A stretch of DNA of 64,000 nt from Gracilibacillus salinarum. Lineage in GTDB: Bacteria > Bacillota > Bacilli > Bacillales > Amphibacillaceae. The stretch is taken from contig NZ_CP095071.1 in assembly GCF_022919575.1 (NCBI RefSeq), positions 4,660,001 to 4,724,000 of the forward strand. The letters are read 5' to 3'. Below the pieces are notes generated by a model. It ran no database searches, had not been told where the DNA came from, and worked only from the letters and a program-made list of their open reading frames with translations. A program made the position numbers and the translations under genes. Position 1 is the stretch's first letter. Each line of letters starts with the position of its first letter. Positions 40,113-50,969 of this stretch are shown in pieces.

Positions 40113-42152
40113 ATGAACATCCTAAAAGACTCATACATTTGGAAAACGGTTCTTACCTTTGGAGGGGGAACCGTCCTTTTACTTTTGCTATTATTTATTC
40201 ATTTACAGCAGGGGAGTGTTTCCATTCCTGCTGCTATCATGTTACAAGCAATTTTTAATCCTCAGGATATAATCGAGCATCATACGATTCGCTATCTAAG
40301 GATGCCGAGAGCTATGATGGGTGTCCTTGCTGGTGGGGCATTGGCTGTGTCTGGAGTGCTTTTACAGACAATAACAAAAAATCCATTAGCTTCAGCAAGT
40401 ACGCTCGGTATTCACTCAGGTTCTTACTTTGCAGTGGTGTTTGCCAGTGTATTTATGACCACCACAAACGGATGGAGTGGCCTCCTCATTGCTTTTACTG
40501 GTGGTGTACTTACTGCTTTTCTCGTTTATACTTTAGCAGGTGTCGTACATGCCAGCCCAGTGAAGATGGTGTTGGCTGGTATGGTCATAACGATGATGTT
40601 TTCGGCATTTACCTCTTTGTTACAGATATTCTTTGAAAATGAAACAGCTGGTTTATTTTTATGGGGTTCGGGGACACTTGTCCAAAATAACTGGAGTGGT
40701 GTGCAATTTGTCTTACCGTTTACTGTAATAGGTCTTTTTGTTTCTATGCTTATTGCAAAATCACTTGATATATTTCAATTAGGAGATGATGTCGCAAAAG
40801 GCCTTGGGCAAAATGTCCAATTAATGCGTATAGCTGCAGTATTAGTTGCGGTGTTCCTTACCTCTGTAACCGTTAGTGTTGTTGGTCCAATCGGCTTTGT
40901 TGGGTTGATAGCACCGCACCTGATTAAATTACTAGGTTTTCAAAAGCATCTTGTTATTATACTAGGTTCGTTTTTATGGGGAGCCAATGTACTATTAGGT
41001 GCAGATGTTCTCGCTAGGGTGATAGATCCTAGTTTCTCAGAATTACCTGTTGGAGCGATTACCGCATTTATTGGGGCGCCCTGGCTCATTTGGCTTATTA
41101 TGAAGAAACGGAATAAACAATACAGTCAAAAAGATACGGCTATTTTGGCAGGCCAATTATACACCCCAACTTTACAAAAATGGATGTTACCCACACTATT
41201 CATAATTGCAATAATTACATTGTTTGTTGGTGTTGCAACAGGTAATAATGGTATGGAATTGTACCAAACATTTCAGGCGATATTTTATAATCAGGATCCT
41301 TTTATAAAAGATATGGCACTTGATTTACGATTACCTAGATTATTGGTAGCAGCGGGTAGTGGGATCCTTTTGGCAATAAGCGGATATATCTTTCAAGGTG
41401 TTTTGCGCAATCCGCTTGCAGATCCATCGGTAATTGGAATTACATCGGGTGCAGGTGTCGGAGCTCTTCTCTTTCTCTATATCGGCTCTGTTTCGGCTGT
41501 ATGGATGCCACTAGGTGCATTTCTGGGCGCTGTAATTGCTTTTCTAATTGTCATGGCATTAGCGTATAAAGCCGACTTTCAACCTGCATTACTGGCGCTT
41601 TTAGGGATAGGTGTTTCAGCGTTTGGTTCAGCAGTTATTCAAATAATTGTCGTTCAGTCGGATATGGCAGTAGCCTCTGCACTAACGTGGTTATCTGGTA
41701 CAACTTATGCAACTAGCTGGACGGAATTGGTTTATTATTTGCTAGGACCACTGGTGATATTAGTTCCCCTCGTATATATTGTAAGTGATCGTATTCATAC
41801 GTTAGCACTTGGGGACGATACAGCAAAAGGGCTAGGATTAGCGGTTGTAAAAACAAGGTTTTATATGGCGCTATTAGCTTCTTTAGTAGCAGCTGCAAGT
41901 GTCGCTACTGTCGGTACCATTGGTTTTGTAGGATTAATAGCTCCGCACGTTGCTCGTTTGTTATTAGGTCCGGTTCATAAAAAATTATTACCAGCTACCG
42001 CTTTATTGGGTGCTGTTTTCCTTATGATAGCTGACGTGCTGAGCCGAACTTTATTAGTTCCAAAAGAAATTCCTTCAGGCATAATCGTTGCCATCATAGG
42101 TGCACCATATTTTTTATGGTTAATGAACCGTTCAAACAAATGGAAATTTTAA
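40113..42152 (+). CDS. Fused iron-siderophore permease (two FecCD domains, FhuB-like)
   Basis: This 679-aa membrane protein contains two FecCD permease units in tandem, about residues 10-335 and 355-679. Duplicated motifs show this: LRMPRAMMGVLAGGALAVSG with LRLPRLLVAAGSGILLAISG, and GPIGFVGLIAPHLIKLLG with GTIGFVGLIAPHVARLLLG. The arrangement is as in E. coli FhuB, whereas most Bacillus systems have two separate permeases. It starts 4 bases after the binding-protein stop. No ATPase gene follows, so an orphan FhuC-type ATPase must be supplied elsewhere. Confidence 0.92.
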   Translation: MNILKDSYIWKTVLTFGGGTVLLLLLLFIHLQQGSVSIPAAIMLQAIFNPQDIIEHHTIRYLRMPRAMMGVLAGGALAVSGVLLQTITKNPLASASTLGIHSGSYFAVVFASVFMTTTNGWSGLLIAFTGGVLTAFLVYTLAGVVHASPVKMVLAGMVITMMFSAFTSLLQIFFENETAGLFLWGSGTLVQNNWSGVQFVLPFTVIGLFVSMLIAKSLDIFQLGDDVAKGLGQNVQLMRIAAVLVAVFLTSVTVSVVGPIGFVGLIAPHLIKLLGFQKHLVIILGSFLWGANVLLGADVLARVIDPSFSELPVGAITAFIGAPWLIWLIMKKRNKQYSQKDTAILAGQLYTPTLQKWMLPTLFIIAIITLFVGVATGNNGMELYQTFQAIFYNQDPFIKDMALDLRLPRLLVAAGSGILLAISGYIFQGVLRNPLADPSVIGITSGAGVGALLFLYIGSVSAVWMPLGAFLGAVIAFLIVMALAYKADFQPALLALLGIGVSAFGSAVIQIIVVQSDMAVASALTWLSGTTYATSWTELVYYLLGPLVILVPLVYIVSDRIHTLALGDDTAKGLGLAVVKTRFYMALLASLVAAASVATVGTIGFVGLIAPHVARLLLGPVHKKLLPATALLGAVFLMIADVLSRTLLVPKEIPSGIIVAIIGAPYFLWLMNRSNKWKF

Positions 42153-42153
42153 G

Positions 42154-42189
42154 AATACAAAACACTTGTAAGTACAAGTATTTTGTATT
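42154..42189 (+). terminator. Hairpin after the permease gene
   Basis: A 17-bp stem AATACAAAACACTTGTA/TACAAGTATTTTGTATT with one mismatch and a 2-base loop lies directly after the stop. No long T tract follows, so its efficiency is uncertain. Confidence 0.7.
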
Positions 42190-42679
42190 ACAATAAATGA
42201 TAAGGTTTTCAACAATAAGTTATCCAAAACACAAAAATTTCGAGCTCAATTCGCTCGTGTTTAACAAGAAATTACACAAATAATGTTAGCTAACTTATTA
42301 CTGATTCATCATTTCAAAATAAAGCATAAACTTAGTAACATAACTTGTAGTAGGTAGCAGGACAAATTTTAGAAGATCACCCATTTGTTGAAGCATGCTA
42401 TAGAAGAAAATCGCAAGCGGCCGATAGAAACGTAGCGACTGGGCGGCATCACGGTGAACATGATGACTTTGACCCTAGGCCACAATGGCGACAAAAGCTC
42501 TGGTTATCACCAATCGGTAAGTCTTCTTTATCGTAAGGTGGTGAAGGAAGTCGCATAGTTTCTGGGCGCATGGCTGTTCATGTTAGAAAGTGGTACAAAG
42601 CTTTAATTGTTTATACTTTTCTACCGTATAAGAAAAACCGGCCATAACCCGCCCGGTCCTAATTGACTTCATTAATAAG
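42190..42679. other. Intergenic stretch with repeat tail and unassigned GC-richer patch
   Basis: 42305-42360 looks like a decayed right end of the TIR family (catttcaaaataaagc, then taacataacttgtag). 42400-42600 is richer in GC than its surroundings (from GCGGCCGATAGAAACG to TTTCTGGGCGCATGGC) but has stops in every frame I read. 42636-42656 resembles the ACCGGGC/GCCCGGT hairpin found near 56870. No gene is assigned. Confidence 0.45.
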
Positions 42680-43230
42680 CAACTTCCCATAATATGGATT
42701 ATGTTAACTAAGGCTGTATGGCAAAACGGTCATTTTGAAATATTTTATCTGCGTTGCAAAGCTCCTGAAATAGGCTCCGCGTCCTGTGGGCACGGCTTCA
42801 GCTAACTTATGAAAGAAAATTCTTTTCTTTCATAAGTGGATCTTCAGCTCGCGCTGATTCCACGGGAGTCTCCGCCTATTTCCTACGCTTGAGGGAAGTG
42901 CTACAACTTATGTAACAGCAAAAAGCAGTCGTGCTAGGCGATGTATTTCATCAATTAAGGTGTAAATCTTGCAGATAATGCTTCATATCCTAGATGTCGC
43001 ATAAATTGTGGAGCTATACATCAGCGTAGGCCAACCACGTAGACTCCCGCGGGACATGCAGGTGCTGGAGATCCGCTTTGTGAAGTGCCCTTCTTCACAA
43101 AGTTAGCTCCAGCCGTGCCCCGCAGGACGCGAAGTGGTTGGCCGGAGCGGTATCCTAGCACATTAAATATCTCAATATGGATGCTTGGCAGTGATGGCTA
43201 GTTAACATAATCCATATTATAGGAACCTAT
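42680..43230. repeat. TIR element copy H (complete, uninterrupted)
   Basis: The ends are CCATAATATGGATTATG (42687-42703) and CATAATCCATATTATAGG (43206-43223). It has both palindromic lobes in the same orientation as copy A. It contains CCACGTAGACTCCCGCGGG (43035-43053), the intact version of the site split by the IS in copy B. Confidence 0.85.
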
Positions 43231-43283
43231 CTTCCTATTCAGCATGATTACTTCTACGACTGTACTTATATACTTTCTTTGCT

Positions 43284-43316
43284 TATAAAAAAAGACCCAG
43301 ACATAAGTCTGAGTCC
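43284..43316 (-). terminator. Terminator after ptsI
   Basis: On the minus strand GACTCAGAC/GTCTGGGTC with a TTAT loop is followed by seven T residues, just after the ptsI stop. Confidence 0.92.
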
Positions 43317-43322
43317 AAAACA

Positions 43323-45038
43323 TTATTGATTCGTTTTTTCACGTACGAATGCTTCTACTTCGTCAGCTGTACTCATACCTAATAACTGATCTTTGTAAGA
43401 AGCAAGTTCTTCTTTAGAAAGATCACGAATTTGAGTCCGTGCCGGTAAGATAGAGGTTGCACTCATACTAAATTCATCTAAGCCTAATGCTAAGAGGATA
43501 GGGATCGCGATGGAATCTCCAGCCATTTCACCACACATACCAGCCCATTTTCCTTCCGCATGTGCTGCTTCAATAACATTATGCACCAGGTTAAGGATTG
43601 CTGGGTGATAAGGTTGGTAAAGGTAGCTAACACGTTCATTCATTCTGTCAGCTGCGATCGTATATTGAATTAAATCATTTGTACCAATACTGAAGAAATC
43701 GACTTCTTTCGCGAATTGACGAGCAATAACCGCAGTAGAAGGAATTTCAACCATTATACCAACTTCAATATCATCGGAAACCTTGATTCCTTCATTCGTT
43801 AAGTTCGCTTTTTCTTCTAGTAGGATTGCTTTTGCCTGACGGAATTCATCAAGTGTAGCAATCATTGGGAACATAATTTTCAAATTTCCGTAGACACTGG
43901 CACGAAGTAATGCACGCAACTGTGTACGGAAAATATCATCTCGCTCTAAGCATAAACGAATGGCACGATAACCAAGAAACGGGTTCATTTCTTTCGGTAG
44001 TTCTAAGTATGGAAGTTCTTTATCTCCACCAATATCCAATGTACGGACAACTACGGGCTTATCTCCCATCTGCTCTAAGACAGATTTATAAGCATCGTAC
44101 TGTTCGTCTTCTGTAGGAAGTTCATTTTTTCCCATATAAAGGAATTCTGTACGGTAAAGACCTACACCTTCACCACCATTATTCATAACACCTTCTACAT
44201 CATTCGGTGTACCGATGTTCGCTACTAGTTCAACATGCGCACCATCTTTAGATACAGTAGGTTCGTCTTTTAATTTCGCCCATTCCTGCTTTTGCTGTTC
44301 AAATTGTTCTTGCTTCTGTTGATAGCTGGCAATTTCATCCTCAGTAGGATTAATGATAACTTGACCATCAATTCCATCTACAATTAACATATCTCCAGCT
44401 TTTGCTTGCTCGGTAATATCTTTAGTTCCAACGACTGCCGGAATTTCTAATGAGCGAGCCATGATAGCAGAGTGAGAAGTACGGCCACCAATGTTTGTTG
44501 TGAAGCCTTGTACAAATTGTTTGTTTAATTGTGCCGTATCAGATGGCGTTAAATCCTCTGCGATGACAATAACTTCTTCGTCAATTAATGCGGGGTTAGG
44601 GAAATTGACCTCTAATAAGTGGGCCATTACACGTTTGGTAACGTCCTTAATATCAGCAGCGCGCTCACGCATATATTCATTGTCCATTGTTTCGAACATT
44701 TGAATGAACATCTGAGCTGTTTCATCTAACGCAAATTCCGCATTGACATTATCCGTTTCAATTTTATCCTTGATAGGATTAATTAATTCCGGATCACTAA
44801 GTACGAGTAAATGAGCAGAAAAAATTTCTGCATGCTCGTCACCAAGTGAGGTACGAGCATGCTCTTTAATTTTTTCTAATTCTGATTTAGAAATGTCTAG
44901 AGCTTTTGTTAAACGTTCTATTTCAGCGTTTGTGTCTTCTACTTTCTCTTTAGAAAAAGAAAGGTCAGGAATAGCTAATTTGTATGCTTTAGCGATAGCT
45001 ATTCCATTCGATGCTGCTATACCTGTTAATTGACTCAT
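43323..45038 (-). CDS. ptsI: PTS enzyme I (phosphoenolpyruvate-protein phosphotransferase)
   Basis: EI takes phosphate from PEP and passes it to HPr His15, the first step of all PTS sugar uptake. It has 571 aa. The active-site His lies in [21 protein letters not shown] near residue 188. The PEP-binding barrel has [44 protein letters not shown] and the C-terminal Cys in [13 protein letters not shown]. It follows ptsH by 7 bases in one operon. Codon bias indicates high expression. Confidence 0.97.
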   Translation of the reverse strand: MSQLTGIAASNGIAIAKAYKLAIPDLSFSKEKVEDTNAEIERLTKALDISKSELEKIKEHARTSLGDEHAEIFSAHLLVLSDPELINPIKDKIETDNVNAEFALDETAQMFIQMFETMDNEYMRERAADIKDVTKRVMAHLLEVNFPNPALIDEEVIVIAEDLTPSDTAQLNKQFVQGFTTNIGGRTSHSAIMARSLEIPAVVGTKDITEQAKAGDMLIVDGIDGQVIINPTEDEIASYQQKQEQFEQQKQEWAKLKDEPTVSKDGAHVELVANIGTPNDVEGVMNNGGEGVGLYRTEFLYMGKNELPTEDEQYDAYKSVLEQMGDKPVVVRTLDIGGDKELPYLELPKEMNPFLGYRAIRLCLERDDIFRTQLRALLRASVYGNLKIMFPMIATLDEFRQAKAILLEEKANLTNEGIKVSDDIEVGIMVEIPSTAVIARQFAKEVDFFSIGTNDLIQYTIAADRMNERVSYLYQPYHPAILNLVHNVIEAAHAEGKWAGMCGEMAGDSIAIPILLALGLDEFSMSATSILPARTQIRDLSKEELASYKDQLLGMSTADEVEAFVREKTNQ

Positions 45039-45045
45039 GGATGAA

Positions 45046-45315
45046 TTACTCTCCTAGACCTTCTGATTTGATAACGTCAACTACTGCGTCTAAAGCTTCT
45101 TGCTCATCAGAACCGTCTGCAATAATTTTAATTTCTGCACCTTGAGGGATACCTAGAGACATAACACCCATGATAGATTTCAAGTTAATGGATTTGCCAT
45201 TGTATTCTAAGTTCATATCAGATGCAAAGCTACCTGCTTTATTTACTAGTACAGTTGCTGGACGTGCGTGTACTCCTGTTTCGTCTGTAATTGTTACTGT
45301 TTTTTCTACTGCCAT
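45046..45315 (-). CDS. ptsH: Phosphocarrier protein HPr
   Basis: HPr carries phosphate from EI to the sugar-specific EII proteins via His15 ([12 protein letters not shown]) and is phosphorylated on Ser46 ([11 protein letters not shown]) by HprK for CcpA-dependent repression. It has 89 aa. The frame opens 72 bases earlier, but AGGAGG before ATG 45315 and the family length settle the start. The Crh paralogue at 17800 has Gln at position 15. Unlike B. subtilis, ptsHI are not beside ptsG. Confidence 0.97.
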   Translation of the reverse strand: MAVEKTVTITDETGVHARPATVLVNKAGSFASDMNLEYNGKSINLKSIMGVMSLGIPQGAEIKIIADGSDEQEALDAVVDVIKSEGLGE

Positions 45316-45419
45316 TATAGAAAACCTCCTAATAAAAATTGTTTTAAGATAATACTTCACCTTAATTTTACTCTTAATATAGGTCATATTTCAAGGGATA
45401 TTATCATGTAACATGCTCA

Positions 45420-46367
45420 TTATACGGATTGTGTGTCTTTGTGACAAGCCATTTGCTTTTCAATCCATGTAGCAATTTCTAGAAAGACCTCTGTTTTGTT
45501 CGTTTCATTCAATATCTCATGTCTGCGATTAACATATAATGTATGCTCGATATTGTTGTTTCCTCTAGACTTATAATACCTTACAGTTTTCTTCAGGCTT
45601 TTGCCATAATCTCCAACCGGATCTTCTTTACCGCTTAATAGAAGAAGAGGCAAGTCACATGAAGGTTTCTTTGTTTGCTTGGTGGATTGAATAGAAAGTA
45701 ATCCGTCATATAAATCATAAAAAAATTGATTGGAAAGTGTGATACCACAATAAGGATCTTGGTTATACTTATCAATAATGCTTTTATCCGTACAAAGCCA
45801 GTCAAATTCGTTATTTTTTTCTGTATACTTGTTATAGCCAAAAAAAGAAAGTTTATGCAACAGAGTGGCCGGTGTTTGTTTTCCTTGTACCGAGCAAATG
45901 ATTTTAGCCAGAAATTTAGCTGCATGTAATAACACATTTGGTTGAAACCCTGTCCCAATCAACACGACACCATTAAGCAGTTCCGGTCTGATGGTCATAT
46001 AGCGCCTGCTGACGAAAGACCCCATGCTATGTCCAATTAGAAAAACAGGGAGGCTTGGGTGTTTCTTGCTGATCCATTCTGTAACAGTAATGGTATCTTC
46101 AACCATGCTTTCGAAACCATCTTGATCTGCTATATGTCCAAGTGAATCAGCGTTATTCCCAGTCCGACCATGACCACGGTGATCATGCCCATATACGATA
46201 AACGAGCGCTCCTGCAGAAACACAGCGAAATCATGATAGCGTTCGATGTGCTCTGCCATGCCGTGTGTCAGTTGAACAACAGCTTTTGGTTCTGTTTTGT
46301 TTTGCCAACTTCTCACATATAATGATTGCCGATCGGATGTCTCAAGCCAATAACGGTTTTCTATCAT
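45420..46367 (-). CDS. Alpha/beta hydrolase (monoacylglycerol lipase-like)
   Basis: This 315-aa serine hydrolase is of the Hydrolase_4/S33 type. It has the oxyanion region VVQLTHGMAEHIERYHDFA, HDHRGHGRTG, the nucleophile elbow GHSMGSFVSRRY near residue 112, Asp in LSGKEDPVGDYG and His in NRRHEILNE. It resembles lysophospholipases/monoglyceride lipases, with a cytosolic location predicted since no signal peptide is present. It is separately transcribed, divergent from secG. The ribosome-binding site is AAAGGAG. Confidence 0.83.
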   Translation of the reverse strand: MIENRYWLETSDRQSLYVRSWQNKTEPKAVVQLTHGMAEHIERYHDFAVFLQERSFIVYGHDHRGHGRTGNNADSLGHIADQDGFESMVEDTITVTEWISKKHPSLPVFLIGHSMGSFVSRRYMTIRPELLNGVVLIGTGFQPNVLLHAAKFLAKIICSVQGKQTPATLLHKLSFFGYNKYTEKNNEFDWLCTDKSIIDKYNQDPYCGITLSNQFFYDLYDGLLSIQSTKQTKKPSCDLPLLLLSGKEDPVGDYGKSLKKTVRYYKSRGNNNIEHTLYVNRRHEILNETNKTEVFLEIATWIEKQMACHKDTQSV

Positions 46368-46419
46368 AATAAACGAACTCCTTTTTTCTACATCTTACCA
46401 CGAATCCTATAAAAATAGC

Positions 46420-46448
46420 TTGCCATTTTGGTTTCTTTTTGCTACATT
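46420..46448 (+). promoter_or_regulatory. Promoter of secG
   Basis: TTGCCA (46420-46425), a 17-base spacer and the extended -10 TGCTACATT ending at 46448. Confidence 0.75.
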
Positions 46449-46485
46449 GTAAGTATTGATTTGTCGTCTAAGGGGGGTTTGCAAC

Positions 46486-46716
46486 ATGATGGCCGTTGCA
46501 ATGACTTTATTAATTATTGATGCTATTGTACTAATCGTATTTGTATTATTACAATCTGGTAAAAGCGCAGGGCTTTCTGGAGCTATTTCTGGAGGTGCTG
46601 AACAATTATTTGGTAAGCAAAAAGCGAGAGGGATTGACGCTGTCTTACACCGAGGAACAATTATTACTTCTGTAATCCTGTTTGTACTTACATTTGCTCT
46701 TGCTTATCTTATATAA
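46486..46716 (+). CDS. secG: Preprotein translocase subunit SecG
   Basis: This small accessory subunit of the SecYEG channel has 76 aa and two membrane helices flanking the conserved loop [28 protein letters not shown] (about residues 23-50). ATG 46486 with AGGGGGG upstream is preferred to the open frame start at 46456. It leads the secG-est-rnr-smpB-ssrA cluster conserved in bacilli, with its own terminator. Confidence 0.94.
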   Translation: MMAVAMTLLIIDAIVLIVFVLLQSGKSAGLSGAISGGAEQLFGKQKARGIDAVLHRGTIITSVILFVLTFALAYLI

Positions 46717-46736
46717 AATAATACTTGCTAGATGTT

Positions 46737-46768
46737 AAACACCCTTTGCGAAGTGCAGAGGGTGTTTT
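46737..46768 (+). terminator. Terminator after secG
   Basis: AAACACCCTTTGC/GCAGAGGGTGTTT stem with a 4-base loop, then a T-rich run. Confidence 0.85.
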
Positions 46769-46845
46769 CTTTCGTAACAAAGCGTAAAATATAGTACACT
46801 TAGAAATATTTAGAAAAGAAAGACCGAAAGGGGACAAGAACAACA

Positions 46846-47586
46846 ATGAAAAGAAAACAACCAGAACCTTTTATGTTTAAAGGAGACGAACGTGCGGTAT
46901 TACTACTACATGGTTTCACAGGTCATTCTGCAGATGTACGAATGTTAGCGAGGCATTTAAATAATGAAGGCTATACGTGTTATGCACCGATATACCGTGG
47001 GCATGGGAAATCGCCTGAAGATCTGATTAAAGCTACGGCAGAACAATGGTGGGAAGATGTACAGGATGCTTATCATTATTTACAAGCTCAAGGGTATCAA
47101 AAAATAGCGGTCGCAGGTTTATCCCTTGGAGGAGTATTAGGATTACGCCTTGCTTGTAATAATCCTGTGCAAGGAATTGTGACGATGTGTTCGCCAATGT
47201 TCTTTGATAACGAATCACAATTAACAATTGGTTTCCGACAGTTTGCTAAAGAATTTAAACAATTAGAAGGAAAAGATGAAGTAACCGTCCAACAAGAAAC
47301 AGAACAACTGTTAGACGAATCAAAAGATTTATTTAAAGAGATTGAGAAATCTATCACAAGGGTAAAGGATAATATCGATATATTGTATACACCAACTCTT
47401 GTAGCACAAGCTAAACAGGATGAAATGATCAATCCTGACAGTGCTAACTATATTTATGAGAATGTTGAATCAGACAATAAACAAATTAAATGGTATGAAA
47501 ATGCTGGTCATGCGATTACATTTAGTAAAGCAAAGGATCAATTACACGAAGATATCGCTGCTTTTTTCGAATCACTTGACTGGTAA
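46846..47586 (+). CDS. est: Carboxylesterase (Est, YvaK-like)
   Basis: This 246-aa carboxylesterase/thioesterase of the Est30 group has HGFTGHSADVRMLARHLN near residue 24, nucleophile Ser in VAGLSLGGVLGLRLA near residue 94, Asp in AKQDEMINPDSA and His in NAGHAITFSKAKDQ. It hydrolyses short to medium acyl esters; the natural substrate is unknown. Its place between secG and rnr is as in B. subtilis (yvaK). Confidence 0.92.
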   Translation: MKRKQPEPFMFKGDERAVLLLHGFTGHSADVRMLARHLNNEGYTCYAPIYRGHGKSPEDLIKATAEQWWEDVQDAYHYLQAQGYQKIAVAGLSLGGVLGLRLACNNPVQGIVTMCSPMFFDNESQLTIGFRQFAKEFKQLEGKDEVTVQQETEQLLDESKDLFKEIEKSITRVKDNIDILYTPTLVAQAKQDEMINPDSANYIYENVESDNKQIKWYENAGHAITFSKAKDQLHEDIAAFFESLDW

Positions 47587-47631
47587 TAGCCATACTAAAA
47601 GAAAAAAAGTGAAAGAGGTGGAGTAAAAATC

Positions 47632-49911
47632 ATGTCAACTATGCAACAACAAATTCTCAACTATTTTAACGAAAATGCCACCAAACCTTTATCGGTTCAA
47701 GAAATGGAAGAGGTATTGCAAGTAGAAGAATCAGAACAATTTACTGAATTAATGAAAGCTTTAAATGAGCTGGAAAACGCCGGAGAACTAATTCGGACTC
47801 GTAAAAACCGTTATGGACTACCAGAGAAGATGAATTTAATCCGAGGTAGTATTCAAATGCACGCGAAAGGTTTTGCCTTCTTAATTCCAGAGGAGGAAGG
47901 ACTGGATGATGTATACATTAACCATGCTGACCTTGGATCTGCTATGAATGGTGATAAAGTGTTTGTCCGAGTGGATCATCATGATGACACGAGTAAACGG
48001 GCAGAAGGTGTTGTCGTCCGTATCATCGAACGATTTACATCCGAGATAATCGGTACATATGAGGATAATGGCGCATTTGGTTTTGTTATTGCCGATGACA
48101 AACGTATTCCTAATGATATCTTTGTACCGAAAGGTGAAGCAAAAGGTGCTGTAGGCGGTCATAAAGTTATTGTAGAAATAACAAAATATCCAGAAGGACG
48201 AATGAGTGCGGAAGGGCGAGTAATAAATATTCTAGGTCACAAAAACGACCCAGGTATGGATATTTTATCGATCATCTATAAGAATGGAATTACCATTGAT
48301 TTCCCTGAAGATGTACTCAATCAGGCAGAGAATATTTCCAAGGAAATACCGGGAGAAGACTTAGAAGGTCGTAAAGATTTACGGGAAGAAACAATTGTAA
48401 CGATCGATGGGGCCGACGCTAAAGACTTAGATGATGCCGTAACAGTTAAAAGATTAGATAATGGTAATTATAAACTGGGAGTATATATAGCCGATGTTAC
48501 GCATTATGTCGATGAAAACTCACCGATCGATCGTGAAGCTTACGAAAGAGGGACAAGTGTTTACCTGGTGGATCGAGTGATACCGATGATTCCGCATCGT
48601 CTTTCTAATGGGATTTGTTCATTAAATCCTCAAGTGGATCGACTTGTATTAGGCTGTGACATGGAAATCAGTCCAAAAGGTGAAGTCGTTAATCATGATA
48701 TCTTTCAGGCAGTTATCAATACGACAGAAAGAATGACATATAAGGCAGTTAATCAAATATTGGTGGATAAAGATCAAGAGCAAATCGATCGATACCAATC
48801 TCTAGTGCCGATGTTTGAGGACATGGAAGAACTAGCAGAGGTATTACGGAAGAAACGTTTTGGCCGTGGTGCGATTGATTTCGATTTTAAAGAAGCACAA
48901 GTATTGGTCGATCAGGAAGGTAAAGCAGAAGATGTTGTGATTCGGGAACGTTCCGTTGGGGAGCGATTAATTGAAGAATTTATGCTTTGTGCTAACGAAA
49001 CAGTTGCTGAACATTTTCATTGGATGGATGTTCCGTTTATCCACCGTATTCACGAAGATCCTGATCCAGCAAAATTACAAACGTTCTTTGAATTCATCGC
49101 AAGATTTGGATATGTCGTCAAAGGTACTTCTAATGAAATTCATCCACAAGCATTGCAAAATGTATTAGATGAAGTAACAGGTACAGAAGAAGATATGATT
49201 ATTTCCAAATTAATGCTTCGTTCCATGAAACAAGCGAAATATGACCCGCAAGGAATTGGGCACTTCGGTTTAGCTACTGAATTTTACACCCATTTCACGT
49301 CACCGATTCGTCGTTATCCGGATTTAATTGTACACCGATTAATTCGTACGTATTTGATTGAAAAGAAACTAGATCAAAATACAAGACAACATTGGAAAGA
49401 TAAAATGCCGGATATAGCTAAACAGGCTTCCTTAAAAGAACGTGCAGCTGTAGATGCTGAACGTGAAGTCGATGACCTGAAAAAGGCAGAATATATGCAA
49501 GATAAGATCGGTGAAGAGTATGACGGTGTGATCAGCTCTGTTACCAATTTCGGGTTGTTTGTAGAATTGCCAAATACAGTGGAAGGCCTTGTTCACGTAA
49601 GCTATTTAACAGATGATTACTACCATTTTGATGAGCGTGCATATGCTATGATTGGTGAACGGACAGGCAATGTCTTTCAAGTCGGCGATGCCATTACAGT
49701 GAAAGTAGCACAGGTTAATTTGGATGAGCGCTCAGTCGATTTTGAAATTGTCGGGATGAAGCCGAATAAAAGACGCTCAAAACCAGAAGGTAAAGTGATT
49801 CAAGCCCATCGTGATAAAGGTGGACTTAAGAAAACAGCAAAAAAATCACAAAAATCAGCTAAACCAAACAATAATAAGAAGCAAGGTCGGAAGAAGAAAA
49901 AGAAGAGGTAA
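47632..49911 (+). CDS. rnr: Ribonuclease R
   Basis: This 759-aa 3'-to-5' exoribonuclease degrades structured RNA and trans-translation targets. It has an N-terminal winged helix, cold-shock domains ([18 protein letters not shown]), the RNB catalytic domain with [19 protein letters not shown] near residue 260, the [14 protein letters not shown] [33 protein letters not shown], an S1 domain ([23 protein letters not shown]) and a lysine-rich tail. Its partners SmpB and tmRNA are encoded next. Confidence 0.96.
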   Translation: MSTMQQQILNYFNENATKPLSVQEMEEVLQVEESEQFTELMKALNELENAGELIRTRKNRYGLPEKMNLIRGSIQMHAKGFAFLIPEEEGLDDVYINHADLGSAMNGDKVFVRVDHHDDTSKRAEGVVVRIIERFTSEIIGTYEDNGAFGFVIADDKRIPNDIFVPKGEAKGAVGGHKVIVEITKYPEGRMSAEGRVINILGHKNDPGMDILSIIYKNGITIDFPEDVLNQAENISKEIPGEDLEGRKDLREETIVTIDGADAKDLDDAVTVKRLDNGNYKLGVYIADVTHYVDENSPIDREAYERGTSVYLVDRVIPMIPHRLSNGICSLNPQVDRLVLGCDMEISPKGEVVNHDIFQAVINTTERMTYKAVNQILVDKDQEQIDRYQSLVPMFEDMEELAEVLRKKRFGRGAIDFDFKEAQVLVDQEGKAEDVVIRERSVGERLIEEFMLCANETVAEHFHWMDVPFIHRIHEDPDPAKLQTFFEFIARFGYVVKGTSNEIHPQALQNVLDEVTGTEEDMIISKLMLRSMKQAKYDPQGIGHFGLATEFYTHFTSPIRRYPDLIVHRLIRTYLIEKKLDQNTRQHWKDKMPDIAKQASLKERAAVDAEREVDDLKKAEYMQDKIGEEYDGVISSVTNFGLFVELPNTVEGLVHVSYLTDDYYHFDERAYAMIGERTGNVFQVGDAITVKVAQVNLDERSVDFEIVGMKPNKRRSKPEGKVIQAHRDKGGLKKTAKKSQKSAKPNNNKKQGRKKKKKR

Positions 49912-50036
49912 ACACATGTTACTGGGATAGGCTGCAGCAAGATTAGGGCTATCCCAGTTCTTCTTTCTAATAATATTCGCACGTTTCTCATTTTTTTGTT
50001 AAAATGTATTTTACGTAACAGTAGGAGGAACGGATT

Positions 50037-50501
50037 ATGGCAAAAAAAGATGGAAGAGTAATTGCACAAAATAAAAAAGCAAATCATGACTATTTTATTG
50101 AGGATACCTTTGAAGCAGGAATTGTATTACAGGGAACGGAAATAAAATCAATCCGAGCAGGCAGAGTAAATCTGAAAGACAGTTTTGCGACTATTAAGCA
50201 AGGAGAAGCATATGTCAATAACATGCATATCTCTACTTATGAGCAAGGGAATCGGTATAACCATGAGCCGACAAGAGCACGTAAGCTGTTGCTTCACCGT
50301 AAGCAAATTGATCAGCTGATCGGTCAAAGCCAACAGGCAGGTTATTCTATCATTCCGCTTAAAGTATATATCAAGAATGGTTTTGCCAAAGTTTTGATCG
50401 GATTAGGTAAAGGGAAGAAGAAATTCGATAAGCGTGAGGACTTGAAACAAAAACAGGCGAAACGTGATATGGATCGAGCGATAAAAGATAGTATGAACTA
50501 A
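50037..50501 (+). CDS. smpB: SsrA-binding protein SmpB
   Basis: SmpB binds tmRNA and takes the place of the codon-anticodon helix to rescue stalled ribosomes. It has 154 aa, with [39 protein letters not shown] (read in segments; positions 12-50), the [32 protein letters not shown] block and the C-terminal basic tail [10 protein letters not shown]. It lies about 120 bp upstream of ssrA. The ribosome-binding site is TAGGAGG. Confidence 0.97.
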   Translation: MAKKDGRVIAQNKKANHDYFIEDTFEAGIVLQGTEIKSIRAGRVNLKDSFATIKQGEAYVNNMHISTYEQGNRYNHEPTRARKLLLHRKQIDQLIGQSQQAGYSIIPLKVYIKNGFAKVLIGLGKGKKKFDKREDLKQKQAKRDMDRAIKDSMN

Positions 50502-50711
50502 ATATTCCCAGTTGTAATTCCTTGAATCTGAAAGAAATTGTGTTATAATAGTATAAATCGGCAGGACATCTATAATTTAATATGATGAGCAATTACGCTC
50601 TGTCCGTGTGCCCTTTTATATATGGGGACGTTACGGATTCGACAGGGATAGGTCGAGCTCAGGCTGCGCGTCGAGGTTACGACTCGTAAAACGTTAACGC
50701 CAATAATAACT

Positions 50712-50747
50712 GGCAAAGAAAACAATTACTCTTTAGCAGCTGCGTAA
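50712..50747 (+). other. tmRNA tag reading frame
   Basis: The resume codon GGC opens GKENNYSLAAA followed by TAA, giving the tag (A)GKENNYSLAAA. The C-terminal LAAA is the degron read by ClpXP and related proteases; clpP is encoded at 20303. Confidence 0.88.
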
Positions 50748-50969
50748 GCACTGCTGAAGGATCCTTCCTACCATCGCCCATGTGGTAGATTGAAGGGTCT
50801 CACTTATTAGTGGGCTACGCTATCATCCTCCGCCTGGGGAAGGATAGAAGAGACTAATCAGGCTAGCCACTCGGACGCCTGTTGGTAGGCAGAAGAGCTG
50901 GCGAAAGCGCAATATACCAACTATGCGTGTAGACGCCTGAGTGCCGATATCTCTGGACGTGGGTTCGAT

